Part shown: positions 1-11,200 of the stretch, piece after piece | Position numbering within the stretch: position 1 is the stretch's first letter | How the letters are laid out: every line of letters starts with the position of its first letter | Source of the DNA: Sorex araneus | Taxonomy: Eukaryota; Chordata; Mammalia; Eulipotyphla; Soricidae | DNA: 64,000 nucleotides | NCBI RefSeq assembly: GCF_027595985.1 | Contig: NC_073305.1 | Location: 111,940,535 to 112,004,534, forward strand | Direction: 5' to 3' | Notes under the pieces: model-generated | What the model saw: only the letters and a program-made list of their open reading frames with translations | The model's database searches: none | Told to the model about the DNA's origin: nothing | Translations under genes and position numbers: made by a program

Positions 1-170
1 TTTTTAGTTCCTTTGTTTTCTACATACCAAAGTCATAAAATTCAAAATATAAAATGATCAGAAACCACAAAGAACAAGGTATTATTTTCATTTACTCTGT
101 GCCAAACCTTCCTAAGGCAATGGATTTCTGGAACTTTGTGTCATTCCTTAATATAGGAGTCTCTAAGGGG

Positions 171-341
171 GGGACTGGAGCGATAGCACAGTGGGTAGGG
201 TGTTTGCCTAGCACGAGGCTGACCCAGGTTTAATGCCCAGCATCCCAAACACCATCAGGAGTAATTCCTGAGTGCATGAGCCAGGAGTAACCCCTGTGCA
301 ATGCCAGGTGTGACCCAAAAAGCAAAAGAAAAAAAAAAGAG
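171..341 (+). repeat. SINE type A (tRNA-derived)
   Basis: It begins GGACTGGAGCGATAGCACAG, has a box-B-like GGTTTAATGCC, then the type A body (AGGAGTAATTCCTGAGTGCA) and ends in an A-rich tail. Slightly diverged. Confidence 0.85.
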
Positions 342-1015
342 TCCTTAAGGAATCTCATGACAGTTGCTAAGTGAGAGCTTCTATTTTCCTAAAATATATG
401 GTTCAATTAATTTTCCCTTGAAATTTATGTTGACAAATTAAGAAAAAGGAATCTACAAATCTCTACAATCTATTTTACCAAATATCTTTAAGGAAAATGT
501 TGAAGAGCTTTCCAAAACCCCTAAACAAGTAACATTTTCCCTTCCTGCTATTAATAGAGATATATCTTATTACAATTCTGTAAAAAGAGCCAAAGTGAAA
601 AAAATGCATTTAAGTGATGTTAAAGTTTCCAAAGAAAACCACAAAACAAACTCAAACTTTAAGGCGATAATGCATCACTGTTGTACCTTGGCACAGAAGC
701 AAGCATTTTGCAGTGACCATGTGGGATGTGTAACATCGAATAAGGGTGAGGGTACTAATTCATAGAGAAGTCAAGAGGCAACACTATTTTTCCTGCCAAC
801 ATTAATATATTGTAGTATCAAGATTTGCCCCGCCCCAACTCAGGAAACCAACATTTCAGCTTTTACAAGGCATGAGAAGACACCAAGAGCTCCTTTTTTG
901 TTGTTCCCCAAGTGTCTAAGTAATATATTTTCAGCAAACATTTATTAAGTAAATTAATATTTAATGTGGAAACCTTTTCCTACATCAATAAAAATTCATT
1001 CTTTGATATTCCTTT
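342..1015. other. AT-rich DNA without recognised features
   Basis: No gene or recognisable repeat is seen here. It lies downstream of TBX18. Confidence 0.5.
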
Positions 1016-1265
1016 GGGCTGGAGTGATAGCACATCGAGTAGGGCATTTGCCTTGCACGACGTTGACCTAGGTTCGATTCCTCTGCCCCTTTCTGAGAGC
1101 CCAGCAAGCTACGGAGAGTATCTCGCTCCCATGGCAGAGCCTGGCAAGCTACCCATGGAGTATTCGGTATGCCAAAAACAGTAACAAGTCTCACAATGGA
1201 GACATTACTGGTGCCCACTCAAGCAAATCTATGAGCAAGGGGATGACAATGACAGTGATAGTGAT
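1016..1265 (+). repeat. SINE type B (tRNA head, RTE-like 3' tail)
   Basis: Near-full copy. The tRNA-like head (GGGCTGGAGTGATAGCACA) and box B GGTTCGATTCC are followed by the type B body with TATGCCAAAAACAGTAACAA. It ends TTACTGGTGCCC... and a GACAATGACAGTGATAGTG tail. Confidence 0.88.
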
Positions 1266-1569
1266 ATCCCTTTATCATACCGTTAGGAAACTGAAGGATG
1301 TATAATTATTTCCCCAGTAATTACATTTCAGGTCTGTTGGGAGAAAGGTAATTTATCAAGTATTGTTAAACTTACATATCCAAAAACACTTTTCAAGTGT
1401 ACTTCTGTTATGGATGCTTCTACTAAGAAAGTAAAAAAACAGATTAAAGAAGTTTACCAAAAATTTTGTCTATATACCCAAAAAACATAAAGCACACACA
1501 CAAGAAAACAGACCTCAAGAAATTGCAAATTTTGTGATGCAAAGATGGCAATATCAATAGTTAAAGAAC

Positions 1570-2512
1570 TGTAAATAGCTGCACACAAAATGAAAGAACA
1601 TTTTCATGTCACATGTCTAACAAGTTTCTTGTATCTAGAATATATAAAAAAACTATTAAGCCTGAACAATGAAAAAAAATTTAACTAAAAATAGGTGGAA
1701 GATAAAAATCATCTTCTCTTTATAAGAATACATAAGAGGTTAAGAAAGCATCGGTGTTCGACATCATCAGCAATCAAGAAAATTAAAATTAAAAAGCACA
1801 TGAGATACCACTTCACACCTACTATAGTAGCTACCATTATCAAGTAACAACTATTAGGATATGGGGAAATCAGAATCGTCACATGTGGTTGGTAAGGATG
1901 CACAATGGAATAGCAAGTTTGAAAAACAGTCTGGAAGTTCCTCAAAACATAACAAGAGAATCCAGAAATTTCATTTTTAAGCTTATACGCGCAAGAAATA
2001 AAAATATTTCCACACACACTTTTACACCAATGTTTTTAGCCGCATCAGTCCTACTAGCCCCCAAATGGAAACATCTCAAATGTCTGTCTATTAATTAATG
2101 ATAAATGCAATGTGGCAAATACCTGTAATAAAATACTATTTTTAATGAAATTCTAATGCATGCTACAACATGAACAAACCTTGAAAACATTACACTATAT
2201 GAAAGAATCCAATTACAAAGTACCATGTATTTATAATTCCATTTGTACGAAATGTCCAGCCAGAATAGGCAAGCCTATAGACAAAAAATACATTAGTGGC
2301 TGCCAGGGTTTGGAGTAAAGAAGCAGTGAAAGAGAAATGGGTATGACTGTTAATGGGCATGGAGTATTTTTGCAGGCTAATGAAAACTTTCTAAAATGTA
2401 TTGTGCTGACTTTTATTCAACCTGCAATACAACTATCCAATTGCTCACATAGATGAAAAGTATGCTAATTGAATTATATCTCAATAAAGTTATTTTCAGA
2501 AAAAATGCTTGG
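1570..2512 (+). mobile_element. Old L1 3' end fragment
   Basis: A diverged L1-like stretch. It has the TATCTAGAATATATAAA motif typical of ORF2, coding-like patches with many stops and an AT-rich 3' UTR ending AATAAAGTTATTTTCAGAAAAAA. Long dead. Confidence 0.5.
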
Positions 2513-2904
2513 TCTTAATGTTATTCTAGTAGGCTGACTAATATCACATAAAACATGACCATATGATATTTATATTGATCCAGGCTTATATAAACTCAAT
2601 GAACTCCATAATAATCAGCTGTTATATTTATTGTTTCTGAGTCTCACAATGAATAGCCCTTCAAAAAAAGTTGCAATGTTTTCATAATAAAAATTTTTAT
2701 GTTTTGAATAGATTTTAAATTATATATTGATATTTTACAGAATTCATACTTAGTCCAAAAGGAAATAATTTTATTTCATAGTTAAGAGTACTGTGGAAAG
2801 GAAATTTTATGAATATATTTCATCTTTACTGTAAAGTAAAAACTTCATTTTAAGGAACTTCCTTCAAATACTTAAATACTAGTTCCACTTATAAGATAAG
2901 TTAC
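2513..2904. other. AT-rich DNA without recognised features
   Basis: Nothing recognised between an L1 end and a decayed SINE. Confidence 0.4.
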
Positions 2905-3055
2905 AGGGCACAGACAGACAGCTCAGAGAGCTGGGTTTTATGTATCGTATGTCTCAAATTCAATTCGGCACAGCCAGGTGCAGCCCTGATGCTCTCTGAG
3001 CACAACTCCAGTATCAGGGGGTCACTCCCAGGTCCTTGAGCACCACAATAAAAGA
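2905..3055 (+). repeat. Decayed SINE (type A-like)
   Basis: Only parts are recognisable: a GCTCAGAGAGCTGGGTT head region and a body of GAGCACAACTCCAGTATCAG to CCTTGAGCACCACAATAAAA. Orientation follows the A-rich end. Confidence 0.4.
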
Positions 3056-3389
3056 TAAGTTGTAAATAATCCAGTAAATTAACAGGGGTAGTGGTAGTGT
3101 TGTGCTCTTTATAAACATATAATTGTATAACTAAAAATATAGCTACATATGCTCTGGATATAATAATTTGATGCAAATACTTTTCTAAGTTTGAGCGTAA
3201 TGATATTTATACATGAAGATCATGTAAATTCAAAACTAAAAGAAAGTCAAGATTATCAGTTTAGCTAACTCCTTTCAGATCTAACAACTAAACTGGGTGT
3301 GTTTTTGCAGAAAATTGTGATTAGGAAGTGCCTTGGTGAAACCAAGTTTTACATTAAAATCATGCTACCACCAGGCCAAAATTTTTTTA

Positions 3390-3660
3390 ATTGAAAAAAT
3401 TTGGGGATCAGGAAACAGTGGTTGTGTTTGACCCAGGCTGGATATCCAGCACCACATGGTGCCCGACCAACACTGGGTCTGGCCCCAAAGGCCTTGCAAC
3501 TCAATCAGGGTCGCCCAAGTTCTGCAACACTGCCAGGCCAGAGCAGCACCACATCTTTGGTTCATGCACTGAACTACAAGTCAGGTGAGACAAGAATTGC
3601 CAGCTGGACCTCTGGATCTCTTGAGCAATGTTTGGGCCCCCTCACCAAATAATAAAAATA
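3390..3660 (+). repeat. Unrecognised GC-rich retroposon-like segment
   Basis: A GC-richer island of about 260 bp in AT-rich DNA ends in an A-rich AATAATAAAAATAAAAAATT run. It has SINE-like phrases (GACCCAGG, CCAGCACCACATGGTGCCC) but does not match the other SINEs here. Family unknown. Confidence 0.35.
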
Positions 3661-3898
3661 AAAAATTATTGGCTCACTATATGTGTAGGGATGCCAAGTT
3701 TGTTATATTTGATGTTTCCATTCTAGAATAAGTACTGTTTTTTACTTCTCTCTCTGTTAACGTTGGTCACTTTGAGCTTCTAAAATCTTCAATCATAAGC
3801 ATCTACTATCTATTTACTGTTCACATAGGGAACCTCACTATCACTACCTGAGTACCTATTTCTAAGAACTGGGATCAATAAATTTGAAGCATAACATG

Positions 3899-4085
3899 AG
3901 GGGAAGGTGGGGATGTAGAAATGAGTAGCGTGCTTGCCTTGCACTCAGGTGATTCAAGTTTCATTCCAACATTCCATTTAGTCCCATGAGTTTCATCAGG
4001 AGTGATGCCTGAGCACAAAGCCAGGAGTAAATCCTGAGCACTGTCAGATATGGTCCAAATGCAAACAAAAAATTTGAAAAATGAA
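3899..4085 (+). repeat. SINE, older type A relative
   Basis: GCTTGCCTTGCACTCAGGTG in the head, a body with AGGAGTGATGCCTGAGCACA and an A-rich tail mark a diverged type A-like copy. Confidence 0.65.
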
Positions 4086-4123
4086 ACACACCATGGTAAT
4101 AGTTTTATTTTTTTTAAATGTGG

Positions 4124-4285
4124 TAGGGCTGAAAAGATAATACAGGGGTTAAGGCACTTGCCTTGTGCATGGCTGACCCAAGTTCAATCCTGTGATCACC
4201 ATCAGAAAAGATCACTGAGCACAGATCTGGGAGTAAGCCCTAGGCACAGTTAGGTGTGGTCTAAAAATAAAATAAAATAACTTTT
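4124..4285 (+). repeat. SINE, older type A relative
   Basis: Head TAGGGCTGAAAAGATAATAC, TTGCCTTGTGCATGGCTGAC, AAGTTCAATCC as box B and a tail of AAATAAAATAAAATAA. It lies just downstream of another copy in the same orientation. Confidence 0.65.
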
Positions 4286-4289
4286 TAAA

Positions 4290-5599
4290 ATAAAATACAT
4301 CGTGGTCATAGTTCGCTAAAGTTAATTTCCAGTGGAAGATTTAAGAAAACTTTCATGTAGATGGAGCAATACATTTTCCATGAGGAAACCCAGCACTATT
4401 ACAGTTTGAAATAAAGAGTACTTTGTAAATCTAATTAGAGATAACATCAGAAATAGCATCCACCAAAACTATACCATGATTCCTGAAAACTGCTCCTGAA
4501 ATTTTTTGCAATTGACTTTGTACTGGCTTTGATGAGGGATATTTCCTCTTGCCATTCAAAGCTCCTTAAAGTCCCCACTCCAAAATTCATTCTTTCCTTC
4601 TAGTCATATTCCTAGCTATCTTCAAAGTTTCTCTGTCTGTTTCCTAATGTGTAAATTCTCAATAGATTAAGATCTTGGGCTGATGTCTTGAATCTTGTCA
4701 CATTTTAAGTGAGGCTCTTTTTTGGCTCAGAAATTTACTTATTTATGTAGTGAAAGAGAGTGATCTTTTGCAATATCAGCAACACTGTGCTCCAACCTCA
4801 TCTGAAGGCCACCAAGTCTCTTGACCCCCTACATTCCAGAAATCAGGGGTCAGCAACTGGGTGCCCCGCTTGTGAAAAGCTGTTGACCTCCAGGAGGGAG
4901 CTTGTATAGAAGCAAGTGTTAATTTTCAAAATGTGACTGGTTGTGTGATAGCAGCAACCTCATCCCATCACAATGTCCCTTGGAATGTTTTTGAGTCAAG
5001 GGGCCGAGAAGTGATCTGTCATCACTGCTCAGTGGTATGAGCAGCTCATTCTTATATCCTTGCCCTTCTCTAGACCCAAAACAAACTCTACCATTCCATC
5101 CTTCTCTTCTCACACTAGAATTTTCATATGTTCAACATTTGTCAGGGTTTCACCTCCAATGACGTGACTTGGGCACATAGAAATTATATTTGACACATGA
5201 AAAATGAACAATGGGCTCATTTCTCCTTGCTTAGTAATTGAATCTACAGAATTTACATTTGGTGTATGTATGTGAGTGCTTGTTCTTGAAATAGCATTTA
5301 CAGACACTTTAAATGATTACCCTTCAAAGCCATAAAAGGGTTTAGTTACACACTTTAATATATAATTTCTTAAGCCATTTTTAATAAAATACAGATATAT
5401 AATTATAATTATCAATGCATGTATGTAATTTAATAAAACAACAAAAGGCTAGCTTTTTAAGTGACTTCATGATTAATATTTACAGTAAAATCTAAGGGAA
5501 ATAGCACTTGTATAATATTGCTAAATTAAAGAATAAAAGTTACTACTCATATTGTAGTGTCAATTCAAATCACCAACAGTGAAACGGAAAATGCGCTCC
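4290..5599. other. 3' flank of TBX18, no recognised feature
   Basis: AT-rich, repeat-poor DNA. It may contain the distal part of the 3' UTR if polyadenylation lies farther than guessed. A short GC-richer patch (4780-5110) has no recognisable origin. Confidence 0.4.
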
Positions 5600-7499
5600 T
5601 TAATAATACATATTGATCTAAGTCTTTATTTCCCATGTTTTTCTCCAGATGAAAAAACTCTCATTTTTCTTCAATAAAACAAGACTGAGACTAGGATATA
5701 CTCAAAAGGACTAGTCCCAAATCTTTGTCAAACTGTTAATTCCATAGTCAAATCTTACAAACATCTAATTATTAGAAGTGTTTCATGTCCCTTTATGCTA
5801 ATCTTCAATTTTAAAATCTAATTTGGTGAACTGTTATATAAACCATGAGAAAATGTGTTAATATCTATAAAATTTCATTTTCTGTGCAAATAAAATTTAA
5901 ATAGCAATCCTTCTAAATATCTAACAGCCATGCTGCTTTAAAGTTAAAGAATAAAATTGGCAGCTATACCCTTTGCCATCTGGAGATTAAAGAAATTATG
6001 TTTACTGATTTAAATGATAATACTACTCGTTTTAAAATATATTAAATAGTCAATGGGCAGACATATTATTTAGTGCCTCAATGGACATATGTCAATGTTC
6101 CTTAACCCTTCATAATCATCTCACAATATGCAATCAAAGTAATTGGTTTTGAAATCTCAAACTATGTATACATAGGTTAGGGACTTAAAAATAACACTGT
6201 TTTCATTTTTCTAGTTTTGAAACTAGAAATACTAAATTGAGGTTAAAAATTGTATAACTCCTTTATCATAATTAGTATCTTCCTTCTTAGGCTTTGCCCT
6301 TTGCTCTACAAGCCCCAAAAGACAGATTGCTGGAGATAACCTCTTGAAATTCCTTACAGCATTATTTAACACCAGAAAGACCTAGAATCTATCAGTTTGG
6401 GGAAAGACTTGGACAGAGGGACAAGGCTAAAGGGCAAGAGGTTTCAATTTGTAGGAGTCATGAGACATAAATAAGTAGCATCAATGCCCTCTTCCTTACA
6501 ACTAGGGCAGGGATCTCAAAGCAAGACGGATAAAGTATATTGAATGAAACCCACACTACAGATATATAAGTGATGGCTAATAACATTATTCCTCTTAATT
6601 TAAATTGATGGATATTTTTTATTGGAAGAGAATTTGAGGTGGATATATTTAAATTTTGCCACTTCATTCCTATTGTATATTTCTTTCATTGTGAGAACTA
6701 GAATTTAAAGTGTTCATAGAACATCTTTATTTATTTGACAAACTAAATAAAATGAGTAAAAGTCCAGAATACTAGAAACTTATTCTCTTGCAAATGTATA
6801 AATATCTCTATCATACAAGGGAAAATGGGAAAATAAATCTTGAGCTCTCCTGTGCCTTTCTTTAGAAAAGAATCTTCATAAATTATGAATTTTTAAAGTC
6901 AATGTCATCTAATATATGAGAAAATAGGAATAAACAGGGACACAAAAGTCAATCTTTCATGATGAATACCTCAGAAATGATGTAAGATTTCAACAGGATT
7001 TTGCACTTGCGATCTTCACACTATGTCCAAGAATAACAAAACTCAGAAGAATATATGCTGATGCTGGTTACTGTTGGTCATCAGTATTCAAATATGAAAC
7101 TATGTAGAGTTTTTCTGACAATTAAAATATGTTTTAGTCTGGGCAAAATTTTAATCTTATCATTTAGTTTTATAAAAAAAAATCTGAGAACTTTGGTTAA
7201 GCGTAGTACATTTACACCAAAACTCTGTGCAATTAAATGCACTGGTAGGGAAAGCAGAGGGAGAATATGGTTTTGCAAGCTGAAAAACTTCACATACTAT
7301 AACAGCATCCATATATATCATCAATAATTACAGTCCCACCATAATAAAGCCAAAACATTCTGTGAGCCTTCATTTCCTTTGATATGTACACTTTACACAC
7401 TACTGATAGTTTCTTTTCATATTGCTTTTTAAAAAAAGTAAGAAAACAAAGGAAAAATCGATTAGACTAATTCAAAGGTAGTTTCCCTTAAAGGCTTCA
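5600..7499 (-). other. TBX18: Probable TBX18 3' UTR (extent uncertain)
   Basis: This stretch is AT-rich, unique-looking and SINE-free directly after the stop codon, whereas SINEs are dense elsewhere in the 3' half of the gene. Minus-strand AATAAA hexamers occur near 6726-6736 and at 5625-5630. The latter is followed by a GT-rich stretch and is my best guess for the distal polyadenylation signal. The end is not determined by the sequence alone. Confidence 0.4.
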
Positions 7500-8224
7500 T
7501 CAAACCATGTGTGCAGACACTTGAGATGATGACAGCGTTAAGCTTCCTAGGGTCCTAGAGTCAAAGAAACTCTGCTGACCCCCACTGCTAAGAAGGTGCA
7601 CTCCTTCCACGGGGGGCAACATCTGACGATCCGTCATGGTCCCGCTTGGTGAGGACCCCAAGAAACTTCCTTGAGAAGAAACAATTTTCTCAGGGCTGGC
7701 GGCGAGTTTGGGAGATGTGGAGAAGTTATATCCGTACAAGGCACAGGGGCTGTGTAACCTGAAAGTGTTATAGGAACCCTGATGGGTCTGATTAGTGGCA
7801 AAGGCATTGCTGGAGGGTGAAGGCATGATGTATTGGAGCTGGGGCGACATCCCCGAAATCTGCATGGACAAGCTGGTCTGCGGGCAGCTGAAAGTGTCCC
7901 CATCGGTGGCACCCATGGACATGTTCACAGAGGCACTGCTGCTCACGCCCACATAGGAGGGAGTCCTGGGCGGGGCGAAGGTCTCGCTGGTCTGGCTGGT
8001 GAGTCTGTTATAAGTCTCGGCCAAAGAGGTGCTGTAACGGTTGAGGGCGAGGCCAGAACGGGCACAGGCAGAATAATCAGCTGGAGCCAGACTGCACAGC
8101 TGGGTGGTATTGGGCCCCAGATGGAAGGCGGGGGACGAGCAAGGGGAGCCAGACAAGAGGTGAGAGTGGGTAGCAGGAACACCATTCCCGGAACCTTGGA
8201 GTAAAGAAGAGGAGCTTGCGTTCC
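7500..8224 (-). CDS. TBX18: TBX18 coding exon 8 (C-terminal regulatory region and stop)
   Basis: This terminal coding exon of 725 nt encodes residues 374-613, from [10 protein letters not shown] to the C-terminus [15 protein letters not shown], then TGA at 7502-7500. It is rich in Ser, Thr and Pro and has Tyr-containing repeats typical of the TBX18 tail. The acceptor is TTTTTTGTAG before GGAACGC, with a long pyrimidine tract. The frame stays open 26 codons into intron 7, up to an ATG at 8303. That extension is intronic, not a real N-terminus. Confidence 0.96.
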
Positions 8225-11200
8225 CTACAAAAAAAAGTTGAAATGTGAAACGTAATGGCTCCATGGCCACCTTTTCTCTATTTTGTAAACATGAGCTAGA
8301 CACATCCTAAGACAGGTGAAGGAGAGGGGGTCCAAGATAAAAAAAAATTGTCTGGGCGCTTAATTAATTAGGATTTAACAGAATTCAGACTGGAACATTT
8401 TAAATAATAAATACTTTCTCAATATTTTCAAAGTTAAGTCCACATCCCCTCCTCTCCCATGCCCACTCCACCCCAGACTCAGGGAAAATAGTTTCCTTTT
8501 TGGCAGAAAATGAGGATACTGGGGCCTGGGGCTATAGTCCAGAGGGTAGAGCATTTGTCTTGCACACAGCTAACCCAGTTTCACCCCTGGCACCCCCTAT
8601 GGTCCACCTGAGCCTGCCAGGGCTAATCCCTGAACAGAGAGCCAGAAGTAAGTCCTGAGCACCACTGGGTATGACCCCAAACAAGCAAATGAAAAATAAA
8701 AGGATATTTCCGTATAGAATTTACATGTTTTCTCCCTCCATCAGAGTCTCAAAGTTTTATTATTCACTATAATATTATTTCAAATACTGACTTTACTGAC
8801 AACTTTATAAAATAAAAATTTTATCTTACGTGAGAGATAGATAATGAGAGAGAAAGATCTTATGTGGCCTAAGACCTCCGGAGCCTAGCCACAGCCATGC
8901 TCAAGGCCCCTCTCTACACATTCGGACAAGCCTCACGCATAAAGGTACTGGCAGAGGAACCCAGGTGTGTGGGACCCGGGGCTGAGACCTCCAAGCCTGC
9001 TCAAATCGGGACTGGGCAACCTCCGCCCAGATTTCCCATTTCCCAGTAGCTAGGCAGTCACACCCAGGGACTGCCCCCCATCAACGGCCAGCATCTAGAG
9101 ACTTAAAAAACAAGCTCCCAGAAGCTTTTCGTATAGCGTACAATCATATATCCTACTTCTCCCTTTGGGAGAACCTGGCAAACCACCAGGAGTTTTCTGC
9201 CCACATGGGAGAGCCTCTCAAGGTCCCCATGGTGTATTAATATGCCAAAACCAGTAACAAGCTGGGTCTCATTCCCCTGACCCTGAAAGAGCCTCCAATG
9301 TGGCATTGTTGGGAAGAACGAGTAGAGAGAGGCTTCTAAAATCTCAGGGCTACGATGAACGGAGACATTACTGAGACCGCTCGAGAATTCACTGGGATGA
9401 TGATCTTATGTTGTGTCTTGTTACTAAAATATGACCTTCACCTTTTACCCTTCATTTCTTTTGGGTAAGCTGGTAAGCAAAGCTTACTCAGGTCAATGTA
9501 CTGATTTATATTGGTGGGGTGGGGGAGGAGCTGTTTATCAAAGTAACTGACCAAAGGAACATCTTGCCTCAACCTATCTGCAGCTCTCTACTGAAGGCCT
9601 GCATGTATCAATAACTAGGTTAAAGGGGGAAGGGGGGGCAGGGGCTTGGCTATTGCAATAAAGTGTCTGGAATCTTCTTTCCAATATGGAAACAAGTTGG
9701 CGAATTGCATGCCAAGGCGGGAGCAGAGGCCCCACAAATAAACAGTTCCTTGAAGCAGAGAGGGGAGTGGCTGACCCCCCTCTCTGGATTTGCTGGCAGA
9801 TTGATGTTTGCAAACTTGACAGAACTTAAGGAAATTCCAAGGGGCTGGACAGGTTATAAAACCTTCATGACTCTAGCAACAGTGTTTTATATTGCTTCTC
9901 AAAATAATCTAAAAGCCCAATTCAACCAATGATAATTATCTAAAACCCAACAAACTAAATTCTCTCTGGGGAGCTGGGCAGGATCAGGCATAAAATTCTG
10001 TCGGTGGGAGTGGCTGAAAGTCCTACCATCCTATCAACAGAAAAGGAAATCGTCTTATCACAGGAGCTCACTTATCAGGAAACACTAGCCCTGGGCTTGT
10101 AGGAAGGAGAGGTAAATCCCAGGAAATCTTTCCAAGTGTGCTAACCTTCTCATCCTAAACTCACTGGGAGAAAACCTTGTGGTAGACCAATTCTGTTAAA
10201 GAGGGAAAGAATGAAGAAAGGCAAGGAAAGGCAAATTGGGACAGGTATCAGCAATGTGTTGTGAATTTTACCAGTACCAGAATCGATCGGTCCACTTCTA
10301 CTTTTAATGAGATTTGAGGTAGGGAAAAAAAAGGTCATGAAATATATAAGTAGTCCCAAGCTTCCAAAACATAACTTATGGCCACAACAATCATTTTTTC
10401 CTGGTCTGTCCCAAATCCTCACAGAAAATGAAGTCTGTCAGAAGAAGCTGATGGTGATGAGGTTGTCATTTAAATACTTGTTTGTACAATTTTCAGTTAA
10501 TTGGCAGGAATGGATTATACAGATGAAGCAGGAAACTTACTTACCTTGCTTGGGGATTCCAGGGATATCTTCAAAGGTGAGAGTCCGTAGTGAAGGTCTC
10601 CAAAAGGCATATGACTCCACAAGGGCTTCCAGACCCATTCTAAATGGGACATCAGATAAGGAGTGAACAGAAGAAGCCTCATTAGAAGAAGCTGGAGTAA
10701 TAAGTAGTTCAAAGTAGTTCAGAAAATACTACTGTCATTTACAGGATGCCCCACAATTATTAGTTAAGATCATGAAACAGGTAAAATATGTTTTCGAGGG
10801 GCTGGAGCGATAGCACAGCAGGTAGTGCGTTTGCCCTCCATGCGGCCAACCCGGGTTCAATTTCCAGCATCCCTGAGCACCACCAGGAGTTAATTCCTGA
10901 GTGCATGATCCAAGAGTAGGCCCTGTGCATCACTAGGTGTGACCCAAAAGCAAAAAAAGAAAAAAAAGTTTCCGAAATGAATTACCATTCTGTTTCCAGG
11001 GTCACAGGAGAGTATAAACCAACAAAGACATTCTATTAACATTCTCAGAGAACTGAACTAACCTTGGAGGATGAAAAGTGATTCCCTTAGGCTAAGTACT
11101 TGAGCTGAAAAGCATCCCTTCTAACTGATTAGCTCTGCTCTGACCTGAAACCTGTCTTCTCCCCTATAATTACTCTCCCTCTGGTGACTATAGCTTTTTC

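Larger units (their letters stand above)
8225..10544 (-). other. TBX18: TBX18 intron 7
   Basis: A 2.3-kb intron with an older SINE at 8519-8702 and a long composite repeat (type C) at about 8870-9403. The 9.41-10.54 kb part is non-repetitive, less AT-rich than its surroundings and contains paired GATA motifs. Confidence 0.88.

Noticed and set aside
10798..10968. tRNA gene
   Set aside because: Box A/B-like sequences here and in about 40 other places belong to tRNA-derived SINEs. No intact cloverleaf was found.
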